From the NCBI RefSeq assembly GCF_963678635.1, contig NC_087062.1:47853283-47913282 (forward strand): 60,000 nt of DNA, in the 5' to 3' direction. Every line of letters starts with the position of its first letter. Position 1 is the stretch's first letter. Made by a program: the position numbers and the translations under genes. The DNA is from Symsagittifera roscoffensis (Eukaryota > Xenacoelomorpha > Acoela > Convolutidae). The notes beneath the pieces were generated by a model, which saw only the letters and a program-made list of their open reading frames with translations, was not told the origin of the DNA and searched no databases. Positions 1-9,809 of this stretch are shown here, piece by piece.

Positions 1-118
1 AATTGTCTCAGTTTTTGATCAATTTATGAATTAAATTTCAGCTCTCGACCATAGCCCGCAAATTATAGCTCTATTATATTGAAATCTTGGTGTGTGGGTT
101 ATAGTTGTTTGCTGTTAG

Positions 119-570
119 CAGGGGCGGATCTAGGATTTTCTCGAGTGGGGGGGGGGGCGGATTTTCAAAAAAAAATTTCGAAAATTTTGTCGACGTTTTT
201 TTAGGTCAACCAAATTGATTTTTCGAGCTCCCCCAAAGCACTGTTTTGTCCCTATGTTGGATAAATTTTCTGCGCCGCAGGCAAAATTTTGGAAAAAAAA
301 CAGGCCAAAAACGGCGTTTTTAGGCACTTTTTGGAAAGTTTTTGACCAAAAAAATGCGTTTTTTGGCGCGCGCTCCCCTCTCAAAGTTAGTATATATTGG
401 CGCCAAAGGCGCCTTTAAAACAATTTTAGGGTCCATCACCAAAAATGAATATCTCAAAAGAGTACAAAGGGGGGACCCTTTGTGTCGGCAGTGGGTCGAA
501 TCCCTGAGGAGAAAAGCATCCACCCCCCCCCCCCCCCACCCCCCCGTCGCCCCCCCCCCCTAAATCCGTC
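119..570. mobile_element. MITE-like element with imperfect terminal inverted repeats
   Basis: The left end reads CAGGGGCGGATCTAGGA and the right end, reverse-complemented, GACGGATTTAGG, so about 10 of 12 core bases match as an inverted repeat. The 5-mer GTTAG lies directly outside both ends (114-118 and 571-575) and is a candidate target duplication. Just inside the ends are a G run (about 147-157) and long C runs (about 521-560). Open frames inside run on both strands over low-complexity sequence and look like chance. The ends recall hAT-type MITEs, but the class is not settled and no transposase is present. Confidence 0.5.
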
Positions 571-591
571 GTTAGTATGTGAAGACTATTA

Positions 592-962
592 GGTAAGAGA
601 GCCTAACTTTCAACTAACGAAAAACATAAAGCGGAGAAGCATCACAGAAAGCTTTAGAAAGCGCCGATAAGCTTCAACTGATTATTAAGTTTGATAGGGT
701 TTGATTATGCAAGGTTGGGCAAGAACTGGCACCATGCTACAATTCGTAACAGGCGACAATTTGTAACAAAGCATGGTAGGTAGCGTTGGGTTGATCCGCT
801 TCGCTCAGCTGCGCTTACATCTTGCACAAGAGGATTACTGCGCCTGAATCAATGTGTTGCTCGCTTATTATACTGTTATAAATTGTGACCTGTTGAACGA
901 ATTGTCGCCTCACGATTATACAATTGTGCTTGTGTTTTAGTTGAAAGTTAGGTTCTTTCACA
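592..962. repeat. Fold-back (MITE-like) inverted repeat
   Basis: CCTAACTTTCAACTAA at 602-616 is repeated as its reverse complement at 937-952, and weaker pairing extends outward a further 10 bases. A second nested inverted pair built on AGGCGACAATT lies further in (about 750 and 905). The unit could fold into a long stem and has no coding capacity. It begins about 20 bases after the preceding MITE-like element. Confidence 0.5.
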
Positions 963-1475
963 AATGCCATTTAGATCGAAAATATTTTAGCACATGTACC
1001 CATTGGAAGAGAGACTCCCAGTGTTTCAAAGATTTGGTAACCTCCCTCTATCTTTTCACGTGAGTGCCACATACATTACACGCACTAATCAAACATTTAG
1101 ACTCCACTATCAAAATGAGTTAAAACAAATGCATTAGGTGTATGGCCAGAAGCTGAACCGGACTTCTGTGGCTGCCCTCATTTCTGTGCTCTTAATTGGA
1201 CTAGTTGGTCGTATCTGGAGTCTCGCAGATCTCTGACCTGGGGCAAACTCATTTACACAAAGTGCATCATGCTAAATTACTCATTCTTCACCACATTTAT
1301 CCGACCGAACTTAAAAACAACAGTCATATCAAAATGATAATAAGAAAGAAATTTGGATGTCATCAAAATCTCTTCGTGGTTCCGCACTGCATGCTACTAT
1401 TATGGAAGCAACTAACAGGAAATGATATATATATTTTTTAAATTAAAATAGGTAAACTAAGTTTTTTGAGTGAAT
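963..1475. other. Stretch without a recognised gene
   Basis: No coding frame, RNA gene or repeat is convincing here. It lies downstream of the minus-strand gene that ends at 1476 and may hold its 3-prime untranslated region. No clear AATAAA signal was seen on the minus strand close to the stop. Confidence 0.4.
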
Positions 1476-2363
1476 CTAGTTAGAGGAGTTCGTGTGTGCA
1501 GTTGTAGGTTTGCTCGTATCGCTTCCTCCCAAAATGAAATGAGTCTTTCTACTGTGGTATGTGGGTGTCAGGGTGTACCTGTCGTTTCTCAGCTCCCCTA
1601 TCAACTCCCCTCCCCCTCCTTTCTGTCTGTTGATCCTGGGGCGACACATAGGCACAAAACTGGAGATGACTCCTTGTCCTAATGTTTTCGTCATCAGATT
1701 ACACAAAGCTAGCTCGTCCTCTGTCAATAGTAAAGAGGCTTTGAAAGAAAGTTAAAAGAGTTAGGGAAAAAACATCCGTAAGCGATTGCTTTTCTTCATA
1801 AAAATAAATTGAAAGACAAACTCGAAAGGTTATTTTTGTTTTTTCGATAAAGCCAAAGTTTTTCTAAAATCACAGTATCAAAAAAAAATAACTTAAGAAG
1901 AAGCAAGTTCTAAGAAGAAAAAACAAAAACATATAAAAAGACGCTTACCGCTAATTTCTGGTCTGCTGAACATGAACTTGACTGTGGGATGTCCAGGCAC
2001 CGGTCTCGCGTGCCTCTCCCCCAGCCCCTTCTCCTTCAGAGCCCTGTAGTAGGCTGCCTTCTTCTGCCCAATCGTCTCCGTGAACGAATTGTACTGACGC
2101 GTATTCAAATTCCTCGCTTTGGTCAGTTTGATTTTCCTCAGAATCGCTTCTTTTTCTATATCTTCATCGTGCGTGTGTCGCGATCTTATTTTCATGGGGA
2201 TTATTTGGCCCGTTCCAAAAAGTCCCTCATTCGTTTTCAGTGCTTTTGTTGGTTTTGGTAACTCGATATTTTGGCCTAAATCGGGATTTGATTTTCGGAT
2301 TTGTTTTTCAAATGGAGTGTTCGATGGCACGAGCCACAATTTCGGGTCATAGTATGACTCCAT
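1476..2363 (-). CDS. Two-exon gene, unknown protein of about 219 residues
   Basis: I do not recognise the family. Exon 1 runs 2363-1949 (415 bases, 138 codons plus one base) and exon 2 runs 1720-1476. The proposed intron (1948-1721, 228 bases) starts GTAAGC and ends in a pyrimidine-rich stretch followed by GACAG. The one leftover base of exon 1 joins two bases of exon 2 to make a Glu codon and the frame continues to the stop, which is strong evidence that the model is right. The protein is basic, with no signal peptide or membrane segment: an N-terminal part starting MESYYDPKLW, a Lys/Arg-rich middle, then KKAAYYRALKEKG, and a Gly/Thr/Ser-rich tail. An in-frame stop lies about 33 bases upstream of the ATG, but a possible splice acceptor (TTTGTAG) is there too, so a further upstream exon is possible. 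Low-complexity shape fits a small structural protein, but that is a guess. Confidence 0.6.
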
Positions 2364-2639
2364 TCGTGTTTCAGATTTTAAGACTTCAAATAGTTTCTAC
2401 AACTACAAATCAAAATACTCATACCAAATATTCTGCCGTTAAACGATGTTCAGAATTAAACAACAAAGCAGCACATTCAAACGAAGCTTTATTTGATTTA
2501 TTCTTTCGTTTTTTTATTCACGTTCTTTCTTGTTCTGAGCTTGATTTGAGATGGTAACTTTTCTGACAGGTAGACCAATGATATGCTTCAGATATGGTCC
2601 AGAAAATTATGTGGAAACTTGTTTACGGAACGGTTCCTT

Positions 2640-5560
2640 GAACCAGTTTGAAAAAAGGTGTACCTGTAAAATAATGTTAGCAACTGATGAAACTTTGAAA
2701 AGTTTGTTTTTAGAGTTGTATTGATAGCTTAATTTGATTCGCTAAAAATAACGTTTTTTGAAGCAAGCCAGTTGACTATGAAGTTTTCAAGTATTTCAAA
2801 TTGAAGCATTGACATGAAGCGACTTTGAAATATTTCGAGTGGTTTTGATAGCTTGGACTTGTCGATTGGAAGCTATGTGTTTTTCATTTTTACCCTTTTC
2901 AGCTCGAATCGAGTTGATGAAATGGATTTTACCGATGAACTATTCGGTGCATGATATTTATAGGATTCAATACTGAAAAAAGATTTGAGAAAGTTTTTTC
3001 AGGCAAGCTATTCAAGTCATTGACCAAAATGGTTTCGGATTGATTTAAATTGATTTTAAAACGATTTTAAATCGATCCAAATTGATTAACAAGTACATTT
3101 TGGGAGCTGTAATGGATCTTTAATCGATTTAAAATGATGGATTTAAGAATCTTTAATCTTATTTGGATGGATGTGAGTGTCTAAAGATCAATTTAAATCA
3201 TTTTGGATGGATTTTTCGACTAGCTAAAATTCACCGAATCTTGCCAAAATCTATTTAAATCCATTTTAAAAGATCTCTGGATCAGATCAACTTTAATGTC
3301 TAAAAATCTATTTAATTACAATTTAAGTAAAAACCTATGAAACAAATCAAGAAAATCGTCAAAGTAAATCATCTTTTGAGCTCAAAAATGTTCTACAATA
3401 TCATAAAAAATAATCACTATAGGCCAGATTTTGAGCAAAATCAAATATAACAAATCAAGAAACGGTTCGATATGAATCAGATGACAACTTAAATCATTTT
3501 CAAACTGGAATGAAGTTTTAAAACTATTTGGTCTCTTCATCTGCTACTAGACGCTGTGGATGTAAAATCAAAATTGATTGGCAGCGAAAAAAGGAAATTC
3601 AAACTCAAAACCTATTGAAATTGAAAATTTTTCTAAAAAGCAAATCAACCTAAATTGTTTTAAACTCGTTTTCACCCCCCCCCCCCCCCATTTTAAATCA
3701 AATTCGGATTTAGGATGATTTTAAATCAAATTTAAATTAATCAAATCAATCTTAATCTTTTCTTTTTGATCTGAATTTTTTCCATGCTAAAATTGATCTG
3801 CTTACTTCTTGCTAAAACTGATCTGCATGCCTTTTTCGAGCTAAAATTTATCCTAATCCATTTTTGTCAAGGCCGGAACCCTTCAAATTTTGGAGCTCTT
3901 ATTGTAGCTTGAAATGACTTGATACAAGCTACAGAAACTAAAGTATTTAAGCATTGAAATTGCTTTGATAATTTAATCTGATGAAAAATTAATGTTTTTA
4001 TGAAACTATTGTCGAAAATTTGAAGTAATTTCTAATTAGTTTCATTGCTTGAATCAATTCACAAATTTTGTTCAAACAAGCTATTCAAATGATTTAATGC
4101 CGAACAGCTCCAACTTGATCGATTTGTTCGCTACCTTTTGATGCATGCTTAAGTGCATGAAATTTTGCAATTACAGTTGTTCATTTTTAGATAATTGGAG
4201 CTGGTTGATCAATTGCTACCTTTTTGAAGCAAGCTCATCCAGCGAAAAAAAAATTACTTAAGAATGTTAAGCAACGTACCAAACCTTTAAACTCTGTTAA
4301 AGTTCAAGTAACTTGCATAGCTCAAACTCGTCGGCAAAAGTTTCAAGCTTTTCAATCTATGAAAAAAAAACAATTGAATTTTTTTTGTTAACCTGAATCA
4401 GCCACCTGTAAACTGGAAATACCAATCTTGAAGCAAGTGAAGTTGCTTTGATAGCGTGAAATGAATGATGCGCTAACTATTTAAAGTTTTTGAAACTTAC
4501 AAAGCTAAAGTACGAAACGGTTTTGATAGCTTGATGTGATTTGCAAAAAGGTTAAAAAACTTGACGCTGAACTTTTTACGCTATTAGACCTTGAATTTGT
4601 GAGCTTGCTTCAAAGGCTTGTTTAGCTGACACTGAATTGTTTTTGATGTAAATTATCAACCGACGGAACAAATTTAATAGCTCGAAAAAACCTCTGAAGA
4701 TTTTTGAAGCAAATCATCAAACAAAATTTTTAAATAGCTTTAATTGACTCGCGAAAACTTCGGATCTTTTGACAATTTTGGCTAAAAATACTAGCAGACA
4801 TTTTCAAAGTAGGCTATCAAGCTACATCAACCATTCAAACAGGTACCGACCGCTTTTTTCTGCAATACTACTTGAAGCGTTTCATCCCTTATGTTGTGTC
4901 TGTGAACAAAAACTGCCAATTTTTGTAGGCTATCAACATTTTAAAGCTGTCCAATACTTTGAATTGTTTAATTATTTGGTTTTTTTTGAAAAGTTTTCAA
5001 CAATTCAAGCTATTTGAGTTACTTGAAAAGTTTATTGGTTTCTCATCTGTAGCTTGACTCAGAAAACTTACCGTTTTACGAACCGATTTTGTTGTTCAAC
5101 AAACTCAATTGTTTCAAACCTTTCTTGCTTGAATCCAAAAAAAATTACCTCAATTACAAGCTATGAAAACACTTTGAAATTGTTCTGAACTCCCCAAAAG
5201 ATTCGGTGAAAAACGCTTATCTGGAGCAAGCTAGTTGGCGCAGACATTTTGAAAAATTTCAGTTTTTTAAGCATGAAATGGTCACAAGAATTTTTTTTTG
5301 GCAGCAATCTTTCGACTCATGAAAATGAAATGTTCAAAGCTGTTTTAATTTAAATAATTGTCTGCTATGGATTGCAGTTTTTCGAAGCAAACTATTGCGC
5401 TACAAATCTTGGAAACGCTCAAGTTGTTTTAATAGATTGAACTGGTTTGTAAAAAAATAACAATTTTTGACGCATGCTGGTCTAGTGATGAAACATGAAC
5501 GTACTTAAAGTTGGTTTAGTACTTGGACGTCGTTCGAAAAAGCATTAAAATTTGGATTCT
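2640..5560. repeat. Decayed AT-rich repeat field
   Basis: Degenerate copies of a motif like TTTTTGAAGCAAGCTA and of TTTGATAGCTTGA recur many times (about 2725, 2756, 4206, 4506, 4700, 5428) at irregular spacing near 100-200 bases. The part from 3020 to 3850 is instead built from GATTTAAAT/AAATCGATT-like words and contains a C run at about 3677. No gene is seen. The simplest reading is an old satellite or tandem array that has diverged. Period and unit need a dot plot. Confidence 0.45.
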
Positions 5561-5819
5561 GATTGATTATTACAGTCAGATAAAATTTTAGAATTAGATA
5601 AAAATCAAGAAGCAAAAAACTACCAGAAACTAATAACAGATTGATTTGATTCGATTGAAAAGTGGTTTTCTCAGTTCGATTGGTGTGAGATTTCTATTCT
5701 GCGTGTCTACACAACTTGTTCAATATTGGTTGGTTTTTTCGGCTCTTATCATAAACTATGAGCCATCAAAATCTTGGCTTGAACTAGTTGGGTTATGGGC
5801 ATGATTAACCCTTGCAGGT

Positions 5820-6294
5820 TGTGAGCTCGCTAAATATCCGTAGGTTGATTTTAAAACCGAAAAATCAATAATAAATTCGTATTCTCCGCAATACAAAATT
5901 CATCGGCAATATTGATAATATCATCCAAAATCTGCTCTAAAACAAGTTCATAAATTCATCAATCATCAGATTCAATAAAAACATTGGCGCAAGCTAGCCA
6001 CAAGAACCGGTCGGTAGTGTCCTTGAGACAAATTGCTCTTTTTGGCGGTCAGCCTTAATCAAGGCTGAACCGAATTAGAACAAAAAAAAACAGTTAAAAT
6101 AGGATGTAACCCCCATTTTTAGTATATTAATAGATGGGAAGGTGGAGGACTCGAACCTTTATCAACTGGCAAGTTTATATATTCGGTACGTTAGCTTAGG
6201 CCGCTCGGCCAACTGTGCTTTTACAGTTTTACATTTTGGTCCAATCATATTCAACTTGTGCATTTATACTCTCGCTTACATTTGCGTTGCAACA
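5820..6294 (-). repeat. 3-prime LTR of BEL copy A
   Basis: 475 bp. Shares most of its length with the LTR at 14719-15167, including the blocks around 5990-6060 (ACCGGTCGGTAGTGTCC, then a run of GCCTTAATCAAGGC). Read on the minus strand it has a TATA-like GTATAAATG about 25 bases from the start, then a tRNA-like segment. The two LTRs of this copy differ at many positions and by small deletions, so the insertion is old. Confidence 0.9.
6143..6215 (-). promoter_or_regulatory. tRNA-Leu-like segment with Pol III box A and box B inside the LTR
   Basis: On the minus strand TTGGCCGAGCGGCCTAAG (box A, core 6201-6211) resembles the D-arm of class II tRNAs such as tRNA-Leu, and GGTTCGAGTCC (6147-6157) is an exact box B/T-loop. 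The spacing of about 43 bases suits an internal Pol III promoter. The acceptor stem does not pair, so this is not a functional tRNA gene. The LTR at 14719-15167 keeps box A (15073-15083) but has lost box B. Confidence 0.65.
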
Positions 6295-6426
6295 TACTCC
6301 CCCCTGAAGAAGAAAGAACCGGAGCCGTTACACTTTGGTCCAATCATATTCAAGCTTATGCATTTATACTCTCGCTTACATTTGCGTTGCAACATCCTCC
6401 CCCCTGAAGAAGAAAGAACCGGAGCG
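6229..6426. repeat. 99-bp tandem duplication across the LTR/internal boundary
   Basis: The segment beginning TTACATTTTGGTCC at 6229 recurs from 6328, period 99. Each unit holds the LTR terminus (GTTGCAACAT) plus the neighbouring CTCCCCCCTGAAGAAG polypurine-tract complement. The internal region therefore carries a second LTR end. Confidence 0.85.
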
Positions 6427-7680
6427 AGCTTAACGGTCGGCCGAGTGACTTCACGGGTTGCGGTCTTAACCAGGGCGGATCGGGCGCAACCGTCCTTTCC
6501 GTAGTATAACTTGACGATTCGGGCAAGATGGTAGTACCCACGCAGACTATCGGGCTCAATCACCCACACGCCTGTCTTAAGAGTGGAGGCAGGTTGAGTG
6601 TGCCTATTGACACGCTTAGTCAGTGAGGGAACATATTCGCGAAGCCAACGAGACCAAATAGCGTTAGCATACGACTGCGCTTGCACGTACCTTTTCTTGT
6701 GGTCGAAGTACTCCCCAGGTAAAAGCGAAGGAAAGCTTGTAGCATGTTGTCCAAGCAAAAAGTGGTTTGGGTTAACGCTTTTAAGTCACGTGAATCAGTA
6801 CTAACGGGATTGATTGGTCTCGAATTCAAAGCCTGCTCAACTAAGCAGAGCGTTGTTCCTAACACCTCTTCGGTGACTCGCCTACTGCCTAGTATATCGT
6901 AAAGCACCGCTTCACGCTTCGGACAAAGCGCTCTGAGGAGCCGCCATAATGGGGTGCGCCTGGCGGGTCAAATTTCCAAGCAATACTTTTGTGTTCAAAA
7001 ATGGTCGGAGCCATGCCTTTCGAGCTCTTGATGCAGGCAAGTAGTTCCTTTTCCGCAACAACGAAGTTCATGCCGTTATTCGACCAGATCTTGCTTGGTG
7101 TACCACGACGCGCAATGAACCGTTCAAGGTCCATGACACAAGAACTAGTGTCCAGAGATGGTACAATCTCAAAATGTACAGCCCTGGTGGTAAGGCAAGT
7201 GAAAAGAAATCCCATCTTTTTTTAGTGCTTCTGCGAACCGGAACGTAAAGCGGTCCAAAGTAATCCACACCCGTATGATTAAAGAGTGGTTGCTATATCC
7301 GAGACGTTCGACAGGTACATCGGACATAATTGACTGGATGGTACTTGCTTTCCATTTACGGTATGTTACACATTGACTTTCGATAGACCGAAGTAGTTCT
7401 CGCAACCCAAGTATTGCATATTTCATATTTGAAACGGAGCGCATGTAATCTAAACCTTGATGAAAGTGTTTGTGGTGGAGGCTGCCGGTCAACAAACGAA
7501 CTAGGGTATGTCGGGCGTCGAGTAATATTGGGTGCTTAGTATCAAACTCGGTATTCACTAAGGGCACGATCCGTCCGGTGGAACGGATGATACCAGCGGG
7601 ACCAATAAATGGCGAGTATGTGGCAATTTTACTACTAATTTTAATAGGTTTGCCCGCGGTGAGTGTTAATATGAGCATGA
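6427..7680 (-). pseudogene. BEL/Pao integrase region, copy A (broken)
   Basis: Three overlapping frames cover the integrase. Zinc-binding part (about 7600-7370): spaced His and Cys of the H2C2 type, with QCVTYRK at the end. Core: [10 protein letters not shown] (first Asp) near 7260, IWSNNGMNF near 7085, where the second catalytic Asp is Asn, and GGSSERFV near 6925 (Glu). After the core, WVIEP and RGYYHLARIV then RPTVKLAP match the DUF5641 tail typical of BEL/Pao polyproteins. Frame changes at about 7215-7170 and 6907-6620 disable it. Copy B keeps Asp at the second site (IWSDNGKNF), so the change here is secondary. Confidence 0.85.
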
Positions 7681-9745
7681 TTAATCAGTTTGCTTTCTGC
7701 AATATCAAGTTCAGTGGGGTCGGTGATTCGTAAGTCCTTACCGCAAAAATGCTTATGTGAAGGCAGCATCCTCAACATAAAAGCGACTAGTCGTTTATAT
7801 CTCGTAAAGGATTTGAACTTTTCCCAACTGAACCCGTTTTCGGGATGTTTGATGGATGCGACATCGTTGACGAAGGAACATGATGTCTCCAAGCAATTTT
7901 CAACATCACAAGAAGGACCCTTCAAACGAGTTTTATTGATTACACGTTCGTCGGGTATAAACGGCCAATCAGTAGTCCTGAGAAACCTCGGATCAATAAC
8001 CCAGCTGCTATCCTTGAGGGCTTTCGAAGAAATCCCCCGCGTACCGGTATCAGCTGGATTGTCGCCGCTCAGAACATGGTGCCACTCATCAATAGTGGTC
8101 GATTCGAGGATTTCGCCGACACGGTTAGCGACGAATACAGGTAAAATTTCAGTGAAGTTTAGCCACTGCAAACTGTAGTACTACCTGTCCACATGTAGAC
8201 ATGACTAATGCAGACAGTAAGGGCGGTCAGTATATCATTTTTCAGTCGTGTGGCAAGCAGAGCAGCTTGAAGCTCTAGCTTTGGTATAGATAGCGCTTTC
8301 ATAGGCGCAATGGGAGCTTAACCAAAAATGAAGGAAAATTGAATTTTGTGCGAACTAGAGAGGCGCTCACGCAAAAATCCAACCGCACAGAAATCATCCT
8401 GCGAGCTATCACCGAACACGTGGAGCTCAATTTGATCCACAGGCTCTGTGAAGTGTTAGTTGGGAATAGTCAATCGCCCTAAGAGAGGGAGATTGGAGTG
8501 CCACTCGAGAAACGTATCTCTTATGTCTTCCGACAATTCGTCGTCCTAACTCTGGCCACTGATTTTCCAAACGTCTTTAAGCAAAAGACGGGCCCTAACG
8601 GTGTATGGAGCTATTAACCCAATAGGGTCAAACGCAAAAAAGACGAAACTCAAGACGGTTTGTTGAGTTAATGCCTTATCGAGAGGACAATCCACGCCTC
8701 TGCTAACAACCAATGTGTCTTTCACATGGTCCCACTTGAGACCTAGGACGTGTAATGATTGTTCGGCACCGTTATAAATTTCTTTGATGGATGAAGACGA
8801 GGTTATGCAATCCTCGGGGTTCATTGCTGCAGTGTTTTTATCAAAATTACTGACAAATTTAGTCAAATTAAATCCTCCCAACTTTAGTAACGAAACAAAA
8901 TCGAGGCTAATTTTAATTGCATGGGTAACGTTCTCGAACAAATCCATGTAATCGTCCATGTAAAAGTTTTCATTTACGACTGAGGCGGCCTGAGGGTATG
9001 TGGACATATTATCAGTTGCTGTTTTTCGCAACACGAAATTGGCGCATGTAGGCAAATCCCGTGCGCCGAAAATATGGCGAGTGTACTAATGAACTACCGC
9101 ATCGGAAGTGGTATCCTCCCGCCACAAAAAACGGAGCAAAATTTGATTGCGGGCGAGGACTCCTACCTGGAGGAAAATACCCTCTGTGTCCGCGGAGACG
9201 GCGTACTTGTTTTGTTGGAACCGCAAAAGTACAAAACTTAAATTTTGGAGTAGGTCCGGACCCACCAATAAGGACTTATTTAAGGATGTGCCGTGAAACT
9301 TAGAAGCCCCATTAAGAACTCGGCGCACCTTACCCGGCTGTTTCGGATTTACGACTTTCCTAATGACCTCTCTAAATTTGTCTGCGTATCTTTCGGGCAG
9401 TTCAGGGTCTTTACTTAACATTCTCTCCAATATTTTAAATTGCGCGAGTGACGAGTAATATTTGTTTGGTAGACTGACATTACTATCAATCCAAAGCATA
9501 GGCACAATGTATCTTTCGCCCTTAGGAACGGTTTCCGAAATTTGGATGGATAAAGCAAGTTTATCCGCGGCGGAACGGGTATCGACTTGTTTGAAAGCAC
9601 CATAAGATTCCAACTCGTACCAGGAAATTATCTGGTTGGTCAAAGAATAATCTTCAACAACACACTTGAAACACGATGAAGTGGAAACAACGGACGGCGG
9701 TAACGGACACTTATGACCCAACCTATCGGTATGCGAACGGAACAC
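7681..9745 (-). pseudogene. BEL/Pao reverse transcriptase and RNase H region, copy A (broken)
   Basis: From 9745 downwards: a linker, then KPGKVRRVLNGASKFHG and KYAVSADTEGIFLQV (RT fingers/palm), a frame break at about 9060-9085, the active site FYMDDYMDLFE near 8960, and FFAFDPIGLIAPYTVRARLL near 8600, which marks the Pao-type segment (peptidase_A17 family name). The RNase H/connection part follows as FVANRVGEIL and NPADTGTRG (8130-8030). The YMDD motif is intact. Frameshifts and stops around 9060, 8546-8180 and 7640 make the polyprotein untranslatable. Confidence 0.85.
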
Positions 9746-9809
9746 GGTGATTTATTATCATCTCCCAATATGAACTCAATGGATCTAACGGTGTGGTAGT
9801 AGTCTAGTT

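Noticed and set aside
119-570. Overlapping 60-84 residue ORFs on both strands
   Set aside because: They run over homopolymer-rich inverted-repeat sequence and have no conserved features.
6143-6215. A functional tRNA-Leu or tRNA-Ser gene
   Set aside because: Boxes A and B are good, but the acceptor and T stems do not pair and the segment lies inside an LTR. Kept only as tRNA-like.
7690-8178. Plus-strand 162-residue ORF inside BEL copy A
   Set aside because: The minus strand encodes recognisable RNase H and connection motifs there, so this is a shadow frame.
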